Source: Brachionus manjavacas
Lineage: Eukaryota; Rotifera; Eurotatoria; Ploima; Brachionidae
Direction of reading: 5' to 3'
Length of the DNA stretch: 64,000 bases
Assembly (NCBI GenBank): GCA_019054805.1
Contig: JAHQIY010000031.1
Coordinates: 310,001 to 374,000 of the forward strand
Below are positions 54,961 through 64,000 of the stretch, piece by piece (the first letter of the stretch is position 1; every line of letters begins with the position of its first letter). The notes under the pieces were generated by a model. The model saw only the letters and a list, made by a program, of their open reading frames with translations, was not told where the DNA came from and made no database searches. Both the position numbers and the translations under genes were made by a program.

Positions 54961-57263
54961 TTAAATTTAGTTTTTTATTGTTTAAAAAAGTTAATTATGT
55001 TCAAGTTTTAAGTAAATTTTGGACTACTCAATATTTTAAGGGGTAAAAATTTAATTTTTATCTAACGAATGCTGATTTCAAAACAATTTCGGACTTCAAT
55101 TAATTCAAAGCTTTTTTAATCCGAAAGAAAGCGGTCAATTGGTCTTTTTTAATTAGGCAAATTAAAATGGAATAGCATCATTTTTTAACATTAGATTATT
55201 AATTAAGATTTAGCAATACTTTCCTTATTTAAGATTTAACAATAATTTCCTTATGGAGCAAATAATATTTAATTCCTTATTTAATTTTTAACGTTAGATT
55301 CCTTAATTAAGATTTGACATTAAACACACTGACATCAATTTTTTTACATTAAAATATTTTCACATTAATTTACAGTAAATCTGTTCTTTGCCCGATTTAT
55401 GGTCAACTTGAATTTATCTTCATCTAGCTACTTTACGCTTACCTTTTCTTGAATGTTGTTAGCTTAAACGATTATTTCTCGAATTAATTTTGGCGCGCTA
55501 CACATTTTCAAGTTTAAATTTGAAAAAAATTCACATTTTCTGTAAAGAGTCTCGAGGGTCTTTTACACCCACAACCTACGTCTAACCGTAAAGAAAACCT
55601 TGATGGTTCGGCTGAAGCTCTCGATAATACTATTACTACTAGAGAATCCAATAGGACTATGATATAATTGCCAATTACAAAAAAACCATTAACCCACTTT
55701 TTGGAAGGAAACATCATCATCGGACATAAGTTCGTTTAAATCTTCGTTAACTTCCAATCTAAGTGAGAAAATTTTTTTTTAGTGCATAAAATTAAATTTT
55801 TGATGTATAGTTAATGATTTGAAAAATAAATTGTTCACAAATTATAACTGCGTTGTGATACAGTGACATCTTTATCGATATCAATGGAAAGACTCAATTT
55901 CTGTTAAGATTCGTTAATCAGAGTTATTCAAAAATCTTAAGCCAAGCTAAAGTCACTGACTTTAAATTTTTTTCAAGTTAATCTTATTTTAATTTGCAAT
56001 AGCAATTCTAGAAATCTTATTTTTTTTTCCCTACGTAGGTCAAAAATTCAAGATTATTTAAGTCAAGTAAAAAATTGGCTTTAGTGACTTTGGCTTAAAC
56101 TTGTGACTTTAAAACAAGCCTGACCGAAATATCATAATCATTAAATAAAATAACCATATTTTTTCTGACAAATTAGACTTTGCTCAATTAACTAATTTGA
56201 TTAATTAATATATTTTTTTTAAAGATTAGCCTAAATTAATAGAGAAATAGATTTCGGAAAAAATGAGTTATGGAACTAATCACATATCCGAATCGAATAC
56301 TTGGACTATTGAAGTCAACGACATGCTCTGGTCTAGTTGAGAAAAATTCAAGAACTCAAGTTAACCGTGGTCAAAAAAGCAAAATCACACGACTAGCGAT
56401 GCCGACTTTAAAAAGTAGTAAAATGCGGCAAAGAGAACTTTAAAATTATTGTTAAATGATGAGAAACCATAAATCACAATTTTTCAACAGCTTTTGTTAA
56501 TAATATAAGTTGTAAAATTTTTTTTCTTAATTTAAATGAAAATTGTATATTTTATTTACAAAGTATTATTAAATTAATTTTTTGTTTTTTATTAGAATAA
56601 ATTTTTTTAATAGTTAATTTTGAATTTTTTTCAATAGGCTTGAGTATTTTATTATTTTTTTTCAAAAATATTTTATAAATTAATTTAAAACAAAGAAATA
56701 ACAATTGATAAATTACTTTTAAATTTATTTTGACTCGATGAAAAAAAATTTATTGAAATATATGAAAAACCGATGAAATTTATATTTTTCATCGATGTAA
56801 CATAATGAATCCGCTCACTCCTCATCGATGATAACTCGACGAATTTTTTTTTTTCATTGATGCAACATCAAATTTTAATTGACTGGGTGCTGCATTTTTT
56901 TTTGAATTCGTTTCAGATCTTCTTTCTGTTGTGTTCTATACAATCTTTATTAAAGAATTCATTCGTTATTTTACGATAAACACCTTTTTTTAGATTACGA
57001 TATTTTACGTTAAATATGGTGAATTTATTGTATCGTTGCAGTGATGTTTTTTCTTGGAAAATTGAATGCGAAGTTAATTCTCTTTTGTTCGGCATTCTGC
57101 TACACTATTAAAAAAAAAACCTTTTCCTAATTTATCAGGCATTTAAAGACTAGTAAAAATTTAAAACAAAAACTTCAAATAATTTTATTAATGCCATGAT
57201 AAAAAGAATAAGAAAAATAGAAATGCATAAATTGTTTGCCACAATCGCAATTAAAAAAGTAAC
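54961..57263. other. AT-rich intergenic stretch
   Basis: It holds an AAGTC-rich imperfect inverted repeat at about 55925-56115 and short frames that I do not trust (55514-55720; 56913-57095, 60 residues with an ATG and no homology). A plus-strand frame near 55540-55660 (SLEGLLHPQPTSNRKENLDG) is open but unassigned. Confidence 0.4.
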
Positions 57264-58316
57264 TCATTTTTTACTCCAAATGATATCCCATGGCCAATTT
57301 TTCCAATTGCTCAAATCTAGCTTAATGCTGTTCGAAATAGCCTCATAATTTCTTTTTTGAAAAAACTCAATCATTTTTTCGATTAATTTAAAATCGCTTT
57401 TTTGCTCAGCCAACTTACCCCATTCCATAAACACAATTCTTATATCCAATCTATCAAATAAATTATCAGCTTTCTCAAAGGCATAAGGCTCAAAGCCTTC
57501 GATATCTATCTTCAAAATAGCCTGCTTAAATGGCGAACCATCTTCTCTGCTTGGCAACAAATCAACCAGATCATCTAGCAGAATAGTCCTAACCATGTAT
57601 TTATCGGATGACAAGCGGGACTGGTCAAAAACCTGATTTTTGTTGTAAATCAAAGACTGTCCGCCTATATTTCCAAAACTAGGCGAAAGTCTTTTGACCT
57701 CATGACGCCTATTTGATACTGCACCATTGATCAGCCTCATTTTGTCCCAGAGTTTTTCCAAATAGGCAGCTTTGTGTATTCTCAGAACATTGTCCATAAA
57801 TGGCTCCACGCACACAACTTTTCGGCCTAATTTGGCCGAAAACAAAGAATACTGTCCGATGTGAGCGCCAATGTCGACTACTAGCCAATGTGGGTTGTTT
57901 TTTACCAAGTCCATGAAAGGTCGAAGCAAATGAGGCTCCCAAAGTCCATCGCGCCAAATCGAACCGGACACATGCACATCCATGTTTAACTTGTGAAGAC
58001 AAAGACTGGTCGACACGTGCACACTGGCTGATTTGACACATTGAATGTCCGCGTAGGTTGCATTGGGCTCAAGAGGCTTGGACAGGTCAAATATTGAAAT
58101 TGTATTTACATTTTTTGAAGTAGCTGCTAGCGAAAGAGTTGAATTAAATGATTGTGGGCTTATTTGGACAGTTTGGCTCAAATGACCCGGGTGGTTAGAC
58201 TCAAATTTAGGTAAGACTGGATTTTTTTTTGGTTGATAACGAAAAATAAAGATATAAAAAATAAATAAAATGGCTAGAATGTTTAGAAAAAAATATTTTC
58301 TTATTCTGTCTGGCAT
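57264..58316 (-). CDS. FkbM-family methyltransferase, type II membrane protein
   Basis: A single exon of 350 residues. Residues 9-26 form a membrane anchor (FFLNILAILFIFYIFIF), followed by a proline/serine-rich stalk. The Rossmann domain starts at about residue 140 with WLVVDIGAHIGQYSLFSAKL (SAM-binding motif I), then VVCVEPFMDN (acidic residue binding the ribose), INGAVSN, and ILKIDIEGFEPYAFEKADNL, the family's characteristic DIEGxE motif. FkbM-like enzymes are O-methyltransferases; with a short N-terminal anchor and stalk it is probably a Golgi or ER lumenal enzyme acting on glycans or lipids, which is inference. The ATG at 58316 is directly preceded by an in-frame TAA, which fixes the start. 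The frame is intact; base composition is somewhat richer in GC than its surroundings, as expected for a real gene. Confidence 0.9.
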   Translation of the reverse strand: MPDRIRKYFFLNILAILFIFYIFIFRYQPKKNPVLPKFESNHPGHLSQTVQISPQSFNSTLSLAATSKNVNTISIFDLSKPLEPNATYADIQCVKSASVHVSTSLCLHKLNMDVHVSGSIWRDGLWEPHLLRPFMDLVKNNPHWLVVDIGAHIGQYSLFSAKLGRKVVCVEPFMDNVLRIHKAAYLEKLWDKMRLINGAVSNRRHEVKRLSPSFGNIGGQSLIYNKNQVFDQSRLSSDKYMVRTILLDDLVDLLPSREDGSPFKQAILKIDIEGFEPYAFEKADNLFDRLDIRIVFMEWGKLAEQKSDFKLIEKMIEFFQKRNYEAISNSIKLDLSNWKNWPWDIIWSKK

Positions 58317-58734
58317 TTAATGGAAATATTGTTACGTTTGTAATTAATGGCTTTTTTGGTTGTCATGAAAATTTTCTTTTTAATTTAAAAAAGAACTATG
58401 AAAATCAAAATTATGAATTTTTTTTATATTAAATTAAAATTTCGATTATTATGATTGCCCGACAAGTTTTCAAATCTGTTGAATTTTATTTTTACCCATA
58501 ACTTTTGAATGCTTTTGTTTCTCTTAATCTTATAATAAATAAAATATTTTTATTAAATTTTTTTTTCAAAATGCGATCGACTCGTTTCTCCTAGAACTTG
58601 CCCTCTTCAAACTATAAGATGTGAAAACAATCGATCTTTTTTATTTAATTTAGTAAAAAAAAAATATTTTTGCAAAATTTTCTATAATAAAAAATTAATA
58701 TTTTACAAAGAAGTATACAAGTATTTTATTTTAG
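58317..58734. other. Upstream region of the FkbM gene
   Basis: AT-rich; no clear promoter motif, gene or repeat is seen. Confidence 0.5.
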
Positions 58735-58911
58735 TGAAACAAAACTTAGAGTTTTTAAATGTTCAATGAATGGCTCATCTTCATCCTTTGACACTTCATA
58801 GTGTTTTTTTCACCATTCGCTTAATTCATCAAATTCATATCCATCATTATTTCGCAGAGCTTGCAAATAAGTAAACAATTGACGCTCTGTGAGCACTATT
58901 ACTTTTTCCAT
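58735..58911 (-). pseudogene. Short coding remnant of unknown family
   Basis: The minus strand from ATG 58911 reads MEKVIVLTERQLFTYLQALR, then NNDGYEFDELSEW, an in-frame TGA and KKHYEVSKDEDEPFIEHLKT. Strongly protein-like but unassigned; probably transposon-derived. Just upstream, TTAACCCTTATCC at 58929-58941 looks like a piggyBac-type end. Confidence 0.35.
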
Positions 58912-59653
58912 TTCTTTCGATAGATTTGTTAACCCTTATCCGTCCAAGATCGGGGTATTCAAACATAATAGCATATATTACAATAAAATCAATTAAAATA
59001 GCAAGACAAATAGATTAAAAGAGCACATTTAAAATGAAACTAATTTAAAAAGCAATAAGCTTTATATATGGTAACACAGCCTGTATTTAATGTAAATTCG
59101 GTGACGTAATTTGAAAAACCGAAATATATCAGTCGTTATTTTCTTTTTTTTAACAACCCATATATTCTTGTAAATCTTGAAGAGAGGAATCCAAATATAT
59201 ATATGAAATATTTTAAAAAAATTTTTAAACCTTTTTTTTCTTAATTCAAAGTTTTTGTTCGGCTAATTCGGTAGAATTTTTCAAACTAGTAATTATGTTT
59301 GACAATTTTTGATCCGATGACGGAGCAAGTTTGAACTGACCTTATTTGCTTATTGTTTTCAGCGGGTCTTGATTAATAGAAAATAATTTTACTAGAATTT
59401 TAAGATAGCCGATGGGTCCGTTGTCTAATGTTGTTAATGAGGTATCACCTCAATACCCCAAAATTCCACCCATTTACCCCTAAAAATAAAATATTTAACA
59501 TAATTAAACTGAGAGGACAAAAATGGTCACAATGACGTCATTTTTTATGAAAAATTTTAAATTTTGTTTCTCCTGTTTTTACAAAAATAATTTGATTTTA
59601 TTTGATAAAAATATTCATTCTGTATTATCAAAAATCGTCAATAAATTATAAAA

Positions 59654-59880
59654 ATGAATCAGAACAAACAAAAAGAAGTTAAAAAAAAAAGTATTCGATG
59701 GAAGATCTTGAAAACACAAGAAAAGATGTTTTTGAAAAAAAATTGAACACTACTCAAGCTTCAAATTTATTCACCATTCCGAGACAGATCTTTTTAACTA
59801 AAAAAATTGAAATAAAACATTGAAATAAAACCTTTATTCTCGTTTGGTGTTGAATTAATATTAAATGTATTAAAGTTATT
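59654..59880 (+). pseudogene. Pipsqueak-type HTH fragment of a transposase
   Basis: From ATG 59654 (MNQNKQKEVKKK) and after a one-base shift, the frame reads YSMEDLENTRKDVFEKKLNT followed by TQASNLFTIPRQIF. This is the pattern of the pipsqueak DNA-binding domain (YS-x-EDLE...A...F-x-IPR) found at the N-terminus of many pogo-like transposases. The continuation to about 59880 is degraded. No catalytic part follows; a LINE tail lies just beyond. Confidence 0.6.
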
Positions 59881-59954
59881 CTCAAGCTAATTTATTTCAT
59901 CAGCACAAGCCATTTTTAACACATGATGAAGAATAATAGAATAGTGTTTTTATT

Positions 59955-60000
59955 TATTTGTCTTATCTGTGCCGAGCTAAAGCTCCTTCCTTCAGTTAAT
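59955..60000 (-). mobile_element. LINE 3' hairpin tail, minus strand
   Basis: The reverse complement reads CTGAAGGAAGGAGC-TTTA-GCTCGGCACAG and then an A/T tract, matching the tail at 28053-28095 with a 4-bp duplication (GAAG). No coding part is attached on its right. Confidence 0.6.
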
Positions 60001-60210
60001 AAATTGTTTTATTTTTATTTAAATAGCATATGCTTTTTTTCTACTATTTTAAACATGCTAATTAATGTGAATTGCTCAATTAAAACATGGTAATTTAAAT
60101 ATGCTATTATCAACATTCTAATTTGACGATTGCTTTTCTAATACAGTGACCAAGATCGGGTCAAATTAGACCCGATATTCTATTACCGGCCAAAAAGGGA
60201 CAAAAATGAC

Positions 60211-61105
60211 CCAAGCAAATTTTTCAAAATTTTATCGTTGTTGAATTGAATAAAAAAATATTGAAAATCCCTTAAAATTAATTTTTTGTTCTGTTTTTCT
60301 GTAAAGTTTTTTCAAAAATACCGAAAACAGAAACTATTGTTTTAAAAAGTTTGTTGTCCAAAAAAAAATACTGTTTTGATCTTTTTAGTTTTTTAAATTC
60401 TAATTTAGATTGAATATAATTGAACAATGCTTATTGATAAAAAAAATTGATATAAAAACTTTAAATTTTTGACAACTTATCAATTACACGATTTGGATTA
60501 AATAAAAATGAGAAAATCACTCGGAACTGAAGTGTCGTGATACAAGATCAACAACAACATGGAGCTTACATCAGCAACGTCTATCTTACATCATTAAACA
60601 ACAAATGTAACATCAAACTACAAACAACTGGCAATTCTATGGAAGTTGTTTGTAGTTTTATAAGTTTGCAAACGGCACTAAATTTACTTTTTTTTTAAAC
60701 AAACTACCAACTAATGAAAAAAAAAAATATTTTATTCTTATTATATTTCTCTCTCTCTCTCTTTTTCTCTTTATCTTGGTCTCTAATTAGCGTGGTTACT
60801 TAGAGTGGCCACTTTCATTTATTTGTTTAGAATAAAAGCTTATTAAATATAAGAGAATGACTACGGAAAGATATTTTTTCTTTACGTAGAATTTTCTTGT
60901 GACCGATAATTATCTGTTAGTAGAAAAAAAATTAAAAATATAATATCTTTTTGAATTAAATTAGCTCTATAAAGATACTTTGATAAAATTGAAATTTTAT
61001 GGCTACCTTTTTGAGTTTCCCTTTCTTGACTTAGTTCAAATTAGTTGACAACTAGTTAATCAACTAATTAACTAATAAAAATGTTTAGCAAGTATATAAT
61101 ACGAT
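60211..61105. other. AT-rich stretch with a hairpin and a microsatellite
   Basis: No gene. A hairpin at 60615-60658 has exact 15-bp arms (AAACTACAAACAACT) around a 14-bp loop, and a (CT)n tract lies at 60748-60770. Confidence 0.6.
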
Positions 61106-62470
61106 ATGATTTCTTTCTCCATGTTAAAGAATGGAAATGATATTGAAATTAGGTCTTTTTTGTTAAAGTTTTTTAACCAGATGGTAAACTTTTGTTCAAT
61201 TCCAGCAGAACTTAATATATCAAAAATCAGACCAATAATAAAAGATCCATTAAAAAAATGTAATAACTTGAACAACATTAGACCTATTTCAATTTCGAAT
61301 TGTCTTGCTCCAATTCTTGAAAAATTAATACTGATTAGCTCACCAAATTTATCAAAAACTAGTAAAAACCAATTTGGATTTAAGAAAAAAACTTCGTGTA
61401 ACCATGCCATATTTGTTGTTAATGAGACACTATTTAAATATCTAAAAAACAATTCAGGATGCAAAATGGCATCCTTGGATGCTGAAAAAGCATTCGATAA
61501 AGTTTGGAGAGATGGACTGTTTTATAAATTGATTCCTAAAATGGATATCAATTATTGGTTTGTTCTCAAAAAATATTATGATCTCTCTTCAGGTATTATC
61601 TTTTTTGATGAAAATAAAAAAACAGAAAGTTGCAAAATTAAATGTGGAGTAAAACAAGGGGGAATTATTTCTCCTTTTCTATTTAATATCTTTATAAACG
61701 ACTTAATTGAAGAATGTATTTCTAAAGAAATAAGAGCTCTTTTTAACAGGCACAATGTATGTATAATTGTATATGCAGATGACATTCTTTTGTTGAGTCC
61801 AGTAGACTCGCATTTACAAGAGCTGCTAGGTATATGTAATAAATATGGAAATAAATGGAAAATAAAATTTAACCCGTCTAAATCAATGATAATTGAATTT
61901 GGAAATAATATTTTTAAAAATGAATTTTATCTAGGCAATACTCATTTAACAAAAGTAGATAAGATAGACTATCTCGGTATCGAGATTCCATCAAATCTAG
62001 ACTTTGAGTCAAAATCTATAAATAAATTCTCTAAAGTGCATCAAGCTATTTTTCCTTATCATATCTAGGATTAAAAAAATGTAAAATTTCACCCTTTCTA
62101 CAATCTTTCATTTATAAAACGTATTGCTTGTCCCAATTTACATACGGACTCGGAACTACAACTTTAGGAGGAGAGAAAAGAGGCCCTAAATACCTCACAG
62201 AATAATCTACTAAGACATATAATAGGATTAAAAGGTAGATGCCATATGAAAGACGTGTTAAAATGTTTACAAATTTTTAACATTGATGAACTTTACATTC
62301 AATCAAAACTCTCTTTTCTAGGAACCTTGAAATTTAATAAGCTTTCATACGATATATTTCACGATTTAACTAAAACATCTAGAGACATCGGATCTAGATT
62401 AAAAACATTTGATCATGATATAGTAACATTAGAAAATTTTTTTAAATTGGACATAATTAACATACCATAA
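61106..62470 (+). mobile_element. LINE reverse transcriptase, 5'-truncated, different lineage
   Basis: The frame 61106-62068 (320 residues) starts within the fingers and shows SKIRPIIKDPLKK, NIRPISISNCLAPILEKLI, FGFKKKTSCNHAIFVV, MASLDAEKAFDKVW, CGVKQGGIISPFLFNIFIND (QGG rather than the QGS of the other LINEs) and catalytic VYADDILLLS (61772-61783), then KIDYLGIEI. After a short frameshifted stretch, 62246-62470 continues the C-terminus (CHMKDVLKCLQIF, LSFLGTLKFNKL). The AEKAFD and QGG motifs place it in a different clade from the jockey-like elements at 7.8, 17.7 and 24.7 kb. No endonuclease or 3' tail was recognised. Inactive. Confidence 0.85.
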
Positions 62471-62769
62471 AACCTTGCAAACTACCCCATGGGGTTCAAA
62501 CGAGAAAATGGGGGGGTTATAATTTAACAGCAATTTATTCTGTAAGATTATTTTAAAAAAAAATAAATTAGAAGCCCGGGCTTATATTGAAATTATATAT
62601 TTAAATTGATGGGGTAATACGGAAAAAAGTTTAATTTTTGACTGGGCTTTTAAAGAAAATTTCGGTACTTTTGAAAAAAAATTAAAAAAAAATATTAAAA
62701 AAAGAGAAATTATAACTATGTTTTAACAATGTTTTACAATGTTTTAATATTTTACAAAAACTAAGCCAT
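62471..62769. other. Short AT-rich spacer
   Basis: Contains a GGGGGGG run at about 62510-62516 and no gene. It separates the LINE from the convergent pogo-like gene. Confidence 0.5.
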
Positions 62770-64000
62770 TTATGTGTCTGAATTATCTTCATCATCTTCA
62801 TCATCGTCAAAGTCATCTAAATCTAAATCGTGAATGTTATCTTCATCCCCTGAAATAAAAGCGTTCAAATCTTGCGCATTATCATCCTCTACATCATCAA
62901 TAAATTCTTGATTAATAATAAAATGCCTAAGCTGTCTATGAAATAGGTCGATAATGTTGGATGTTATTCCTGCTTGATCAAACGAGTTTTGAATAATCAT
63001 TTTGTCGAATTGTTCCCAAATTGAACTCACCCATTGAATAATTAGCGCATATCCTATTGATCTAACATTGTTTGATTTTGTGTAGGTTTTATCCGAATTT
63101 AACAGCCAATCAGTCCAAAACTCATTGTATGATGATTTCAACGGTCGAAACCAAGCGATATCAGCTGGCTGCAATAGGTTGGTTAGCCTTTTTGGAACAT
63201 ATGTTACATCAATATTTGCAGCCTCAAAAGCATTCAACAAAAGAATGTCATCTGCATATTCTGTTGGTGTACAATGGCATGGTGCACAATCAATTAGCAA
63301 ATTAACTTTTTCAAACCCGTTTACAATCATATATGGCTTTATAACCTTATCAATGTAATGACTACTGGTAACTAACTCATTAAAATTTCCATTTGTACCA
63401 TAGACAGCAACTAGTATGTTGTACTTCTAGGACTATCTAGATATATAGATGTTTCATCCATATTGATAATTAAATCTCGGCTTAGTTCTCTTAGAACAAA
63501 ACGATCGCTACAAACCTTTAGCTGATCCATTACTGTTTTACCAGCTTCTTTTGGTAGTTCACGTCCACTTGTGGTGACTCTACGCATGACCAAATTTTTT
63601 CTTCGTAAAAAATTATGCAACCAACCATTCGATGCGGTGAATTTTTCATGTGTGTTAACCATTAGTGCTTTAGTGATTATCATTCGTTTATTCACGCAAA
63701 TTCCATTTAGTCTTCTCCTCAAAATCCATTCATGTAGTTCGACTTCAAGTTCTGGAAATTGAGCGGTATCACCTTTAGATATTCTAAACTTGTTTCTCTT
63801 TTTGGCTTCTTCAAGTAATTCAGGTTTAGATCGGGTCCAAGTTCTGATCGTTTTTCTGTCCACTTTATATTTTCTACTTGCTTTACTTATATCACAATTT
63901 TCAGCATGTCTTACTACATTAATTTTAAATGAGAGACGATAAGCATGACGATTTATTGGACTATTAGATTGGGTGTTTGAAGTTGAAGTAGTTGGGCTAA
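62770..64000 (-). pseudogene. Pogo-like DDE transposase, 5' end outside the window
   Basis: The minus strand enters at 64000 in frame (NRHAYRLSFKINVVRHAENC, then DISKASRKYKVDRKTIRTW), a first helix-turn-helix. The second, CENP-B type, HTH ends in FTASNGWLHNFLRRK. Catalytic region: DLIINMDETSIYLDSP (first Asp); a one-base shift near 63425; VAVYGTNGNFNELV; LLIDCAPCH (second Asp); NLLQPADIAWFRPLKSSY (third Asp). This is the DDD core of pogo/Tigger transposases. The C-terminus is very acidic (DLDLDDFDDDEDDEDNSDT), ending at 62770. Apart from one indel the frame is open for about 1.2 kb, so this is a recent element. Terminal repeats are not in view on the right; none was identified left of 62770. 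Confidence 0.85.

Larger units (their letters stand above)
58929..60210. mobile_element. Possible piggyBac-like element end(s)
   Basis: TTAA (58929-58932) followed by CCCTTATCC and, shortly after, CCAAGATCGGG. The latter recurs at about 60149 in CCAAGATCGGGTCAAATT, next to GGTCATTTTTGTCCC-type sequence on the other strand. The matching far-end TTAA was not found and no piggyBac transposase is visible, so this stays speculative. Confidence 0.2.

Noticed and set aside
57709..58041. 110-residue minus-strand ORF inside the FkbM gene
   Set aside because: It is an out-of-frame shadow of the methyltransferase.
63190..63290. A YADD-like motif (EYADDILLLNAF) suggesting a reverse transcriptase
   Set aside because: It lies inside the pogo-like catalytic domain between the second and third aspartates, with no other RT motifs around it. 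Coincidence.

Overview
The window is AT-rich metazoan nuclear DNA. Spliceosomal introns of about 50-60 bp with GT/AG ends break most host-type genes, intergenic DNA is full of A/T homopolymers, and the repeats are LINE reverse transcriptases, FLYWCH/MULE, pogo and Tc1/mariner transposases and a gag-only LTR element. The style resembles a monogonont rotifer such as Brachionus. That assignment is inference, since nothing here is a species marker.

Host-type genes are few. 1.7-2.2 kb (minus): mitochondrial ATP synthase subunit c, two exons. 13.4-14.0 kb (minus): intronless rho-like glutathione S-transferase. 15.3, 20.1-20.6 and 23.1 kb: three intact three-exon copies of a small secreted Ly6-like protein, with broken copies at 3.7, 5.8 and 19.5 kb and an orphan promoter at 17.6 kb. 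26.6-32.3 kb (plus): the acetyl-CoA transporter SLC33A1, split by a 3.9-kb intron packed with nested transposon debris. 50.4-51.6 kb (minus): a GC-rich, intronless, truncated SETD1-like SET fragment. 57.3-58.3 kb (minus): an FkbM-family methyltransferase with an N-terminal membrane anchor.

The rest is mostly mobile DNA. LINE bodies or remnants lie at 6.0, 7.8-9.5, 16.3-16.9, 17.7-19.2, 24.7-25.6, 29.1-30.1 and 61.1-62.5 kb, and orphan LINE 3' tails at 10.5, 12.8, 28.1 and 60.0 kb. Two kinds of LINE 3' end fold into RNA structures supported by compensatory changes between copies. 32.9-37.4 kb is a very young LTR element arranged LTR-gag-LTR-gag-LTR, flanked by CAAT duplications and lacking pol. 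DNA transposons include an intron-bearing Tc1/mariner gene (11.3-12.3 kb), a MULE-type MITE with a 9-bp target duplication (29.1 kb), a FLYWCH-MULE (53.6-55.0 kb), a pipsqueak-HTH fragment (59.7 kb) and a pogo-like transposase running off the right edge (62.8-64.0 kb).

The most unusual region is 39.7-49.6 kb, all minus strand. It holds a JAMM-like metalloprotease ORF; a long transposase frame (D, D, C/H, E landmarks) that continues into a Ulp1/SENP-type cysteine protease and a RING-H2 finger; a many-exon coiled-coil protein with a zinc-finger-like motif and a C-terminal basic adaptor-like repeat; further unassigned exons; and an array of three nested hairpins. I read it as one large, partly decayed transposon carrying ubiquitin/SUMO-pathway cargo. 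Element ends were not found, so this unity is inference.
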